Shown: positions 12,188 through 22,011 of the stretch, piece after piece
Layout: every line of letters begins with the position of its first letter
How positions within the stretch are numbered: the stretch's first letter is position 1
Assembly: GCA_033220425.1 (NCBI GenBank)
Contig: CM065646.1
Location: 689,501 to 753,500, forward strand
Origin: Lepraria neglecta
Lineage: Eukaryota; Ascomycota; Lecanoromycetes; Lecanorales; Stereocaulaceae
DNA length: 64,000 bases
Direction of reading: 5' to 3'
Position numbers and translations under genes: made by a program
Notes under the pieces: model-generated
Told to the model about the DNA's origin: nothing
Database searches by the model: none
What the model saw: only the letters and a program-made list of their open reading frames with translations

Positions 12188-12417
12188 TCGCGGGTGACAA
12201 AAATCGTGGCACCCTAAAAACCTTAGCTGAGTTTCATAGCACCACAACTCCCTAATGGCTAAACTTAAAGACTTAAGTTGCATACAAAAGTTAGTGAGAA
12301 CCTTTTATTCTATAAGTTTGCTACCAGAAATATTCTATTAAAATCTTTCGTTGAGGAGTTATGGTAGCATTTCCGAGTGAAGTAGTTTGGGGGTGCCACG
12401 GTTTTTGTCATCCGCAA
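12188..12417. mobile_element. 230-bp non-autonomous TIR element
   Basis: The left end (12188-12214) reads GCGGGTGACAAAAATCGTGG and the right end (12390-12417) is its near-perfect inverse. The inverted similarity continues inward through CACCACAACTCC on the left (about 12240) and its counterpart near 12353-12366, making imperfect arms of about 65-70 bp. There is no ORF. This fits a MITE derived from a DNA transposon. A clear target-site duplication was not found. Confidence 0.75.
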
Positions 12418-13248
12418 GCCTCCGCATACTTTACCTAACGTACCGGGCCGTTACAGGTAGTTCTACTACCTTCCTTCCGACTACGTATTGGACACGATGT
12501 AGTTACAGATTGGTCCTCGTCCCTAAAAACCCTGTTGATGCCACCTTCTCCGCAATTGTGCATATGGAGGGTGTATGACGTTTTCGGGTGCTTCCTCCTC
12601 GCCTAACCGCAGAATTCAGGATTCCTGAGTGGGGCCGCCATGTTGCTGGATCCATCGAGTACGGAGGAAGATCTCTGTTGCAATCCGTTGCTTGATTGCT
12701 TTCTATGCGATTCCAGAAGCCTGTTGCTAGCCGTCCTTTGTCTGTTTTGGCCATATATGGGGCCCTGGGGCCCCCATTAGCTAGACATCCTTCCCAGCCT
12801 ATTGCCACATTGCAACAATCTCTATTGATGGGCGATGTGACTGCATTGATACACCGCCTTGCGCATAGCATAGCCGAGCTGTGGCCCGAGACGATCAATC
12901 ACGCATGCATGATAAGGGGAAGGAAGCATGTTCATGTTCAGCTCCAAGAGCGGTACTACCTTTTCCCGCATTGCCTGCTACTAGAGCTACCTAACCACTC
13001 GAGTTTTCCCTCTCTACCGCTACATGTCGCAGCCTTGCATGTACATTGTGATATCACTTCGCATTATGCCCCCACTTTTTCCTAGGTTGCTTCTGACCTT
13101 CCGCGCTTTCTTGGCTTCCTTAGCTTTCTTCCTTGCGCCTCCTTGACAAATCGAATTCTAGGTTTCTCTTTCCCTTTTTTAGTTGCTGCTTCAAAAACTA
13201 AGGTACTCTATATCACTCTCTGTACCAGAGCAACAACCTTTGTGTACC
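12418..13248. other. Long gene-poor stretch, nothing recognised
   Basis: ORFs of 129-131 codons exist on both strands at 12503-13085 but show no domain, intron or signal-peptide logic. It may be old transposon or gene debris. Confidence 0.35.
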
Positions 13249-15427
13249 ATGGACCAAGGACAGGAGCTTGAGACTTTCAATAATTCCCACTCCTATGCTG
13301 GCACTTACTCCGACATAAGCGGACATCGATATCGCCAGAGGGATGAGCACACATTAGCTCGACTAGGGAAAAAGCAGGTGCTCAAAGTACGTTGCTGGCA
13401 CCCAAGGCCTGGATTCTGACTGTGGAGATGCTAATTACTTCTCAGCGTCGATTTGGGTTCCTGTCCTTGTTCGGCTTCAGCAGCACCATATTGGCCACGT
13501 GGGAAACCGTTCTAGCGTGAGCAAGCACCCAAAGCAAGCTACTAGGTCTTAGAGGCTAATATCAAGTCGAGATTGTTCCAGGGAGCATTTCAGAAGTAAT
13601 CCACGGGCTTCAAGGGGCACTAAAACATAACTGGGAGAAGCTGATTCGGATTGCAGTGGAGGGCCGGCTGGACTCGCCTACGGGTTCATCATCGCATGAT
13701 TCAGCACATTCTCCGTGTATATAGTCATTGCAGAAATGGCTTCGCTGTTCGTCTCTTCTATGTTTTCTCTGACGCGTATTTGACCAGAAGACATCAGAGT
13801 TCCTATGGCCGGCGGGCAATATTTCTGGGTTTCGATGTTGGCTCCAAGAAAATACAAACTATTTGCTAGTTATATTACAGATGAGCCAAAAATTTCAAAG
13901 TCGTAGTGTATGGAATACGTTGTCACATCCACATCCATGTCGTCAGCTTTTTGCATTAGCATGATGGCTAATGACCTTTCCAGGCTGGCTGGCTTCTATC
14001 GCATAGGTGGCTGTTCTGGCTACGGGAAGTATCTCTGTCGGAACCATTATTCAAGGCCTGATAATCCTCAACTACCCCGACTACGAGTCTCAAAAGTGGC
14101 AGGGTACCCTTTTGTGTTGGTCAGTGATAGCTGTGGCCGTCTTCGTCAATACCGTGGTTAGCGGTTTACTACTCATGATTGAAGGCATAATCCTGGTTTT
14201 CCATGTCCTGGGCTTTGTTGCTGTCTTGATACCGCTAGTTTATCTTGCCCCGCATGGCTCCGTGGCGACTGTGTTCCAAACGTCGTTGAACGAGGGCGGC
14301 AGGCCTACGCAAGGACTATCGTATTGTGTTGGTTTCATTGGCAATGTCGCTACTTTCGTTGTTGGGTGGAATCTTGCATAATTGAAAATGGGCTTTGCTA
14401 ATGCTGATGTGATTGCATTAGATGTCGGAGGAAATTGAGAATGCCGCTTTGAATGTGCCGAGGGCCATCTTTACCACGATGATACTCAACGGCGCCACTG
14501 ACTTCGCTATGCTGATTGCAGTACTTTTCTGTTTGGGTAATATTGATACTGTCATCGTAAGTGCTACGATTTTTGTACCAGAAGCCGCCTCTGACGCCGG
14601 CCATAGAATACACCGACCGGATTTCCCTTCATCCAAGCATTCTACAATGGAACAAGATCCAAAGCTGGGGCGGCTGTGATGGCAGCGCTCTTTGTCGGCT
14701 TTCTCTGGTGTGCTGTGATTGGTTTCTTCGCTACCGGGTCTCGGATGACGTAGTCATTTGCTCGCCACCGCAGCATCCCCTTCCATCGGATCATCAGCAA
14801 AGTATGTATTGAGTTATCTGTTGCTTCAATCTATCAGACCACTACTTACAGTCCTCGCCAGGTCGAGCCCCGTACGCACATACCCATGATTGCTATTGGC
14901 CTGGTTACAACGATTCCCGCACTTCTTGCCCTCATATACATTGGCTCGACTGTATTCGAGGACGTGGTCTCCTTATCAACTTCAGGTCTTTATGCCTCAT
15001 ACTTTATCCCTTGCTCTCTCCTGCTCTGGCGCCGTATAACTGGGCAAATTAGACCTCACTCTTCCGGTGATGACGACACGACTTCACCTACGCACTTGCC
15101 GCAGGGTCGACAGTGGAAATAACTGGTGACGACGAAGTCGTGGAGCCTGTTCTTGCCTGGGGACCGTGGCATATTCCAGGTATCTTGGGTATTGTTAATA
15201 ATGCTTATGCTTGCGTATATATCCTATTCGTGTTGTTTTGGAGCTTCTGACCGCCATCTGCACCTCCATCGCCAAGCACAATGAACTATACCGTCTTGAT
15301 GACGGGCGCAGCGATCTTGTTAAGCATCGTATACTATCACGTTTGGGGAAAGCACCAGTATATGGGTCCACTCATAGAACGCGAGGTCAGAGGCTTTGCT
15401 CGCAAGGTAGGGAAAGATTCGGAGTAA
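13249..15427 (+). pseudogene. Amino-acid/GABA permease (APC superfamily) relic
   Basis: Fungal APC permeases of this group are about 520 residues with 12 helices and import GABA, choline or amino acids. Pieces found in order: MDQGQELETFNN, RRFGFLSLFGFSSTILATWE, GPAGLAYGFIIA, GGQYFWVSMLAPRK, VAVLATGSISVGTIIQGLII, LNYPDYESQKWQGTLL, IPLVYLAPHGS, NEGGRPTQGLS, MSEEIENAALNVPRA, GLYASYFIPCSLLLWRR, EPVLAWGPWHIPGILGI, YMGPLIEREVRGFARK. Together they span the family from end to end. Damage: conserved Trp codons became stops at 13697 (TGA), 14004 (TAG) and 15248 (TGA), with frameshifts before MSEEIE and around 15060-15110. All three Trp-to-stop changes are G-to-A, which fits RIP acting on the template strand. 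Decay was fairly recent, since the protein is still readable throughout. Confidence 0.88.
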
Positions 15428-16273
15428 GATCTCATGTATAATAGAGCAAAATCAAATGCTGATTCGGGGCATCAAATTGTGGTACAAATTATTTTGTTTC
15501 TCGGTTGAGACCACCTTCCTCGTATAACCAAGCTAACTTTCAAAATAATGCTACCATCCATGTTCTATACTTTAACCGTTCATGTCAAAGGCACCAGGAG
15601 TCCAATGCGCCAATGAGAAATGTTCCCCAAAGACATTTGAGTATGTCACTGCAAGCGTGTTTTCTTAAGACACCCAAACCATTCCATCCTTCGATCCACG
15701 GCACTCATTAGCCGCGAAGGTTTGATAGCATCCGCACTGGTAGGGCACCCCTCTACTATCAACATGTGTTGGAAGATCTCTCCTAAGCAAAGAGCCGGCG
15801 GCCAACACAAGACACACAGCAGCAGGAAATGACGGATCAATGCCCAGCTTTATGGCATCCTCAGGCGATGGATAAGCGCAGGAGCAATCGTGGTCACTGT
15901 CACTGGACCCGCAGTCCTGGGGCCCGCTGCATTTGTCGCCACATATGGTCAAGTTTGTTGATGCTGTACTATTGACAATGTTAGTCACATTTGGTGGCGC
16001 ACCTGGGATCGGTCCTAGCAGCCCCTTGTTCCATGCCTGTAGGCAAAATTGCGATCCGCTAGCACCGCAAGTTCCAGACGAGGAGCCAGGTCTATTCTGC
16101 GCAGGCAGCACTTGAACCTGACCCTGTCCGGTTCCTGATGCCTGGGAGACGACCGAGCCGTCAGACCGCAGACCCAACTCGTGGCCTTGAACATACGCAC
16201 AAAAACGGGTAGTGATATTATCGAACGTTGGATTTGTGTCGCAGGTACAACGTTGCCAGCACCAGAAGCGTAT

Positions 16274-16342
16274 CTGTCGTGTGCAAGACTCTTGCCAATG
16301 CTTGGCATTAGCACTCATTGCGCCCCCCACCACATTTTATAT
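16274..16342 (+). repeat. Left arm of a 69-bp perfect inverted repeat
   Basis: The arm starting CTGTCGTGTGCAAGACTC matches the reverse complement of 17293-17361 without a mismatch by eye. It overlaps the coding part of the third block of the Cys-rich gene (AKHWQESCTRQ on the minus strand). Confidence 0.9.
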
Positions 16343-17292
16343 TGTTGTATGCTATTTGCCATTTTCCTTTGCCATTTTCCTTTATCACCATTTCTTTGTC
16401 AACATTCTAGCGTCTTCTACTGTTTGACACTCCATCATGTATATTAGGAGCCTCATTCCATAGATTCTGGCTCCTCAGGCTGTTCACATTCATAGATCTC
16501 ATTGATATCTTGCAACGCTTACACCATAGCGACATATATAGAGAAACCAACAAACATCAATATATCGATATAATAGTCAAATTTGAGGCCCTAAAGCCTC
16601 CTAAATACTAATACGGTGGTGTTACAATGTCTGGACGCCATTCCTCTCGATCCAGGCCCTCTACCCCCACCCCCACCGCTGCCCCTGACTAGTAGCCCTA
16701 GCGCTAACTCCAAGTGTCTCCTCGTCTTATATTATCTTGCTATAGAGCTGGATCGCTAATTAGTATATAAGCCATAGATCTCCAGCAACTTTGCGCCTTA
16801 AAGAGACTCTTATCCAGGAGGAGTCGGGAGACACTACTCTGGTGTACCCTTATATTCCATTCCTTGAGGAACTCCGCTATCTCGTCCTAATAGACCTACG
16901 GGTTCTCATCCACCTATTGGAGAAGACTTCTTTTTACAGTAGTATATATTCGACGCAGTAGACCGCTTTTGCTAGGGACCCCACGCAAATTTAGTGAGCC
17001 TAAGCCCGGATCCTTCGCTCCCATCTGTAGACCGTCGACTTATACAGTATGACCTCTCAGTAATAGCATCAGGTCGCTAATAACTATGTAGAAGAACCAC
17101 GGCTTTCGATTTAGTAACTGAGTCGATTAGGCGGTGCGGTATTATATAGTAAGCGGTGGGAGGGGCGGCGGCGGCGGTGGAGGACCTGCAACAACAAGGA
17201 TTAGTCTATAAATAGTAGCTAGGACCTTATTTTTATCTAAATGGGACGGTGGGAGCGAATATGTCGATATATTGATATTTGTTGGTTTTTCT
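16343..17292. mobile_element. Insertion of about 0.95 kb bounded by inverted repeats
   Basis: A second inverted pair lies inside the first: 16535-16572 (GAAACCAACAAACATCAA, ATATATCGATAT) against 17264-17300. On the right the inner arm abuts the outer arm; on the left about 190 bp separates them. The interior has only short broken ORFs, one starting MSGRHSSRSRPSTPTPTAAP at 16627 and stopping at once, and a GGC-rich tract at 17162-17176. No transposase is recognisable. It separates two parts of the Cys-rich gene, so I infer a non-autonomous or decayed element. Confidence 0.6.
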
Positions 17293-17361
17293 ATATAAAA
17301 TGTGGTGGGGGGCGCAATGAGTGCTAATGCCAAGCATTGGCAAGAGTCTTGCACACGACAG
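17293..17361 (-). repeat. Right arm of the 69-bp perfect inverted repeat
   Basis: Reverse complement of 16274-16342. On the minus strand it follows GGGNFFASAS of the Cys-rich gene and runs straight into the inner inverted repeat. One of the two arms must be a copy of gene sequence made during insertion or inversion. Confidence 0.9.
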
Positions 17362-18500
17362 ATGGAAGCTGATGCGAAAAAATTGCCCCCGCCCCACGTC
17401 CACTCGAGGCGAGGCGTCATCTCATCAGAGAACCAGACTGTTCTCTGGGTAGAGCCGTCGGGGCCGACCGTTCGGTGACAGTATCCTCCGGCGTTTGGGC
17501 CCCTGCTGAAACGGAAGCCAGTCAGCTTGGCTCATCAGAATGATTGGATGCGGAAGAAAGGCCTTTGAGCCTACTTACGAATTGCCTCCCGAAAGCTGCA
17601 TCACGCCCATGTCCTGCAAACTTGCAAAATTTGAAGTCTGGTACGGAGAAGGCAGATTGAAGGTAGGTAGATTCCCTCTGCATTCGATCTTATTGCCAGG
17701 GTCTAGACTTATAACCTGGAGAGGCAAGTTACGAGTATCTCCTAATGTCTGGCCGATTTGGCTGTAGGTCTGGACTATTACAGAGTCGACTTTGGTGGTT
17801 CCAGATTTGCCATTCTTTTGCGCTCGCGGTATAGTAAAATCGTCCTCGATATCAAGTTGAAGCTCATAAGTACGGTAAGATCTTTGCTCAACAATTTGGA
17901 ATAGGGCGTGAGCGGCTTTTGGCTGGACTGATGGGTTCGCAAGCCCGTAGGTGCAGGACCATCGGTAGAAGCACCCCAGTAACACACGCGGATTTGCTAT
18001 TACGGTGTTGATTTGGGCACCGGCACTTACTGCGGATATTTCGGAGTCAGCGTACTCTCTATAGGCGAAAAAAAGACCTAATAGATATGTTCAGCGAGCA
18101 AGTGGTATGGCAATACTCCCGTGACATATCTAGGACCAAAACAACGGTCTGATCTGGGAATCTAGACGCCGAAATGTACATACGGTCGAACCCTACCTCT
18201 CCGCTATTCGCACCTTCCATAGCAGGCCGTAGTATGCAATAGCCACCGACATGCTGCCCCGGCTCTCCACCATTGTATTGTGGTTTGGCACACAGTTTTT
18301 GGACGCTAACCTTGTTTGGGTTGAAATTTGAAAACACCGGGAGTTCCAGATCGTATGAGTCGCCAGTGCACGTTAAGTTCCCTGTAGGGTCTGCCTCCGC
18401 CGGGTCAAAGTTTTCTGTCTCGTATGGGTTTCGGCTTGATTATGGCGGCAGAGTCGAGAATTCCACTAGTAGGCATGTTTTGTTTCAATTTTCGTCCTCT

Positions 18501-19940
18501 TGAACGCTCCAACAGCTCCACTGCATTCAATCTTGTATGCGAGTTGTCTCAAGTTCAATTAAGGTGCAATAATGATGCTCGTCAATTCGTAATTAAGGGT
18601 TAAAATTTACGAAAAGGAGAGAAGGGAGTAAATATGCGCGGAGACGAAAAAACTATCCAATACTACCAAAAGACAGCTGAAGACAGCCGAAGACCGAACC
18701 CAACACAACCAACCACAAAACACCCAAACACTGTACCCCAAAACCCCAACGCCAACGGACCCACAAGAAATACACTAAACATTCTCCTGTCATCTGCAGG
18801 GTTTCCAAATGGCCCTTCCGGCTCGAATTGCGGTGGGACAAATATAGGCGGCACAGTGGGCACAGAACGACGAGACTGAAGTTCGCGGTCGCTTTGAAAT
18901 GGCGTCTCACGCGCGGCGGCTGCCCTCTCCTAGTGTTCTTTCCTCATGTGAGCTTTAAGCATACTAGGCAATCACGATGCTATTATTACCTAGTTCAAAT
19001 TATCGAAGCTAAGGACCCACGACCAATGGTAGCGCGTACGTTGCTGTCCTAAGATATAGACTCTCTTCATTCACAATCAAATATTGCACCGTACGTTTCG
19101 TGGTGCTATACCACCACTACGAGTGGTAGCGGAAGCATCGGGTTATAACCATGAATTAGTATATTTTCAAATAGTCTATTCCTTGTAGTAGGTACAGGCT
19201 AACTGATTAAAAAGCTGTTTAAATTTACAACAAAGGTATGAAAGGTAGGTAATGCGGTACCAGCAAAGAAGTTATTGCTATGGACGACGCGAAATTGGCT
19301 CGGTCGACGTGATAATTCTGCCTGGCTATCGTGGCTGCCCTAATCGGCAATACGCCCACCTAAGTCGCGCACGAAGCTGGATCCATTGGATTGTATCTAG
19401 CTAATAATCAACATAAGTCCAGTATAAGTCTCTCCACCTTAGACTCAAACCTACACTAATGTATAAGGAGGGCGATGGAATCTAATACGAGCGTGAGCGT
19501 ATGTGTTATTCCGAATGTATTGGAACAGGTACCTGTAGTATCCTTAAAGGTGAGATGAGGAACGGCAGTCTAGTATCGCTACTACTATCTGTGTCGATTG
19601 ATTGTAGGTTGTGGAAGAAGAGCTTTGGAAGGTTGAGGAACAGAGTCAGCAAATTGAGACGGTCAAGTCTGTCAATATCATAACTATATTCAGAATTTGA
19701 GTCGGAAATTTTTGGATTAGAGCGTCAGGCTTATCATTACTAGATTTCCAACTGAGAGAATCAATCGAAAAGGCTTTCATAAGAGCGTCAATTCTGTCAG
19801 TATCGGGATCTCCAAGCTCGGACTCGAATCGAAAGAATCCCAACCAGAGCTCCAACTGTGTCAATAATAGACCTTCAAGTCGTCCGTCCCAGCTTCCTTC
19901 AATGAGCCATGTTTCCACTTGCATGGCGTTTTTCGCTCTC
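18501..19940. other. Gene-poor stretch of 1.4 kb
   Basis: The region around 18640-18740 is a CA/AC-rich low-complexity stretch that opens frames on both strands without meaning. The rest holds only short ORFs. The final 200 bases are the 3' flank of the MBOAT-like gene. Confidence 0.45.
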
Positions 19941-21350
19941 TTACAAGCCAGCCATCTCTCTGACCAAACCAGCTCTAACCCACCCTCTCGCAAAATTCCT
20001 TCCCGTATACAGCAGAACGCAAATCCACCAAACCCGTCCAACAACCCCATCATACCACCTCTCCAGACTTTTGCCATCATCCTCCTCACCTACTTTCCTC
20101 TCTCTCTGCTTCTTTTGCGATTTCCTGTGCCTCAAAATAACCATCTTCACCCCCTCCTCAATCACAACAGCAAGCCCATTCCCCGCAAAGAACCACGCTT
20201 CCCCAAAAGCACCATCCCACCCACCCATAATCGTATGTGCCGCAAAACTGTGCACAAAAGCCGAACTCACAAACCCACCAAGTACTTTCCCCACATCAGC
20301 TGCCTCATTAGGCGCCCTTCCTGCCAGTTTTCGCTCAAGCCATTCGCCAGGCCAGACGCCGTAGACAAGGAAGAGACGAGAGAAGAGACGATGCCAGCCG
20401 TAGCTCCAGAAATCGCGGACAGATTTCAAATCCCAGACACGAGCCGTATACAGAGGCGGAAAATAACTCAACGGATGTGGCTTCAATGGCGCCAACATAA
20501 TAGCAAAAGCACTATGACCGAAAGAAAATGCAGACATCAGAAACGCGCCCAGCGCCACTGTTAATACAGCTTGCAGAAGGTATGGCAAATCATCAAACAC
20601 CTCTCCATGCGACAGTCGCAGCACGTATACATCTCGTATAATGGCCCAACTAATCAGCAACACCGGTGCCACATGCACGAGTATAGAGTGTGTACGGTCA
20701 CGTATTGAGGGCCGCCATGTTGATCTTGTGTGCCGAACATCTGCACTCGTCCATGTAAAGCCAGCGCCGCGCATCGAGAGTTCAAGTTCTAGGGCCCAGC
20801 TCATACGGTCAAGCCAGCCGTGCGGCCATCCTTCATCCGTCGTCGCCGTCTCCGTAACAGCTTCCCCGCCAGTATTTAGGAAGTGTAAGCTGAAGTAGCT
20901 TTCAGCGTCGGCGCCTCTTGCTGGCCCCGGCGTGCGTGCTCGTGGCACATGATGGTACTTGACTCTCCTTGGTATATGGCCGAACAAACACGGTGAGATA
21001 AAGAAGGCGTCCAGTACCCTGCAGCCTCCATATAATCCTACTAAGGCCAACTGGTAGGTCAGGCCGAAGCTAAACGGTACATGATATGCCAACGGGAGGC
21101 GGAAGAAAAGTATGCCCGAGGTGAGGGCCAATAGGTTTCGTATCACGGGTATTGTATGTTGGACCAGACGGGGGGAGAGGTTTGAGTCTTTGGAAACGGA
21201 GAGGAAGGGTGGGAGGAGCAGCAGGGCGAAGTAGTATATCAATGGTGGGGCGAGCGCGGCGAGGGGTGTAAGAGGTGTGGTACCCGGAAGCGGGTGGAGG
21301 TCAGGGCGGGGCGGTGGGGGAATGGCGGGAAAGTAGGCAGAGAAGGCCAT
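19941..21350 (-). CDS. Wax-synthase/MBOAT-like membrane O-acyltransferase
   Basis: One exon of 469 residues. The protein is hydrophobic with about eight predicted membrane segments. The signature region reads SVRDFWSYGWHRLFSRLF, the fungal form of the wax-synthase motif (S-F-W-x-x-x-W-H), followed by SAFVHSFAAH, which carries the likely catalytic His. Fungal members acylate alcohols or secondary metabolites (Tri7-like acetyltransferases) at the ER membrane; the substrate here is unknown. The N-terminus is Pro-rich and soluble. No biosynthetic cluster partners flank it, so a secondary-metabolite role is not supported by context. The start is the first ATG in an open frame, and the length is usual for the family. 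Confidence 0.8.
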   Translation of the reverse strand: MAFSAYFPAIPPPPRPDLHPLPGTTPLTPLAALAPPLIYYFALLLLPPFLSVSKDSNLSPRLVQHTIPVIRNLLALTSGILFFRLPLAYHVPFSFGLTYQLALVGLYGGCRVLDAFFISPCLFGHIPRRVKYHHVPRARTPGPARGADAESYFSLHFLNTGGEAVTETATTDEGWPHGWLDRMSWALELELSMRGAGFTWTSADVRHTRSTWRPSIRDRTHSILVHVAPVLLISWAIIRDVYVLRLSHGEVFDDLPYLLQAVLTVALGAFLMSAFSFGHSAFAIMLAPLKPHPLSYFPPLYTARVWDLKSVRDFWSYGWHRLFSRLFLVYGVWPGEWLERKLAGRAPNEAADVGKVLGGFVSSAFVHSFAAHTIMGGWDGAFGEAWFFAGNGLAVVIEEGVKMVILRHRKSQKKQRERKVGEEDDGKSLERWYDGVVGRVWWICVLLYTGRNFARGWVRAGLVREMAGL

Positions 21351-22011
21351 CGGATAGAGGGTTGGTATAACATGATGGGAGAGACCAGCTTGGTTGGTAT
21401 TTGGAGAGGCAAAAGACGAGCTTTATGCGACGTCACAATGTTCGATAACCCTAAGGCTAAGCCAGATGAATAGTAACCATCGGTCCCATTTGTGTACTGG
21501 ACTGGGCTGAAAAATCGGCTCGGGATTAATTACCATTTGACTTACTAGCCTGGGTGAACATTAAGCTGGAATTCCCTGCTGCTCCTGAGTAGTACGCGCT
21601 CTACCATCTGCTCATCATGAGCATGAAAGCTCTCAAATTTCTGCACCGAAGAGCGGCAGCTTCGTCATTTACTCTTCCTCTGAAGCAATTGGGCTGAGAA
21701 TATCTATGGCTCCTGAGCAAAACAGTTTCAAATTCTCGCCTTCATCAGCAGAGAATTCCTCAATTTCCTGCCCGGTAGGGCAGCAAAGTGGTCACTTATT
21801 GGTCATCTTGAGCAGAGTACCATCTTTTCCTGCAGCTTTTGACCCAAGGTATACACACGAGGTTCAACAGCAGAAGGGAAACTCCTCAACTAGGAATAGC
21901 GCATCTCATAAGTGATTCCTGTCAATTCAGATAACCTTTTGGCCGTTAGATGCGGTACTTTTATATTCAATCCCCCGATGCATGTTGAAACGAGCCAACC
22001 ATAATCTCAAT
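21351..22011. other. Intergenic region upstream of the MBOAT-like gene
   Basis: It holds the promoter of the MBOAT-like gene (minus) and the 3' flank of the BOR1-like gene (minus). No gene is supported; a 69-codon ORF at 21706-21915 has no features. Confidence 0.4.

Larger units (their letters stand above)
15665..18500 (-). pseudogene. Cys-rich extracellular-type gene split by an inverted-repeat insertion
   Basis: Three readable blocks run on the minus strand. The first (about 18440-18060) reads ETENFDPAEADPTGNLTC and then SVQKLCAKPQYNGGEPGQHV. The second (about 18060-17575) continues FFAYREYADSEISA, CFYRWSCTYGLANPSVQP and DIEDDFTIPRAQKNG. The third (16333-15665) has WCWQRCTC, SQFCLQAWNKGLLGPI and CSGPQDCGSSDSDHDCSC. 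A TAA at 18440-18442 lies in frame (CAA-to-TAA possible). Between blocks two and three lies about 1 kb of foreign sequence flanked by inverted repeats. The Cys spacing near the end (C-x3-C-x5-C-x7-C-x-C) recalls the pair at 47-49 kb, so I infer a related family. The function is unknown. Confidence 0.6.

Noticed and set aside
12503-13085. Overlapping ORFs of about 130 codons on both strands
   Set aside because: No domain or conserved composition; not called as genes, though they could be debris of an old element.
13697-15250. Alternative genetic code (TGA/TAG read as Trp)
   Set aside because: Stops coincide with frameshifts and lost splice sites in the same relic, and intact genes in the window use ordinary stops and TGG for Trp.
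15505-18503. A biosynthetic or effector cluster at 13-18 kb
   Set aside because: The permease, SAT4-like and Cys-rich genes are all broken and share no pathway; proximity alone is not enough.
19902-20564. 220-codon plus-strand ORF
   Set aside because: Antisense shadow of the MBOAT-like gene.
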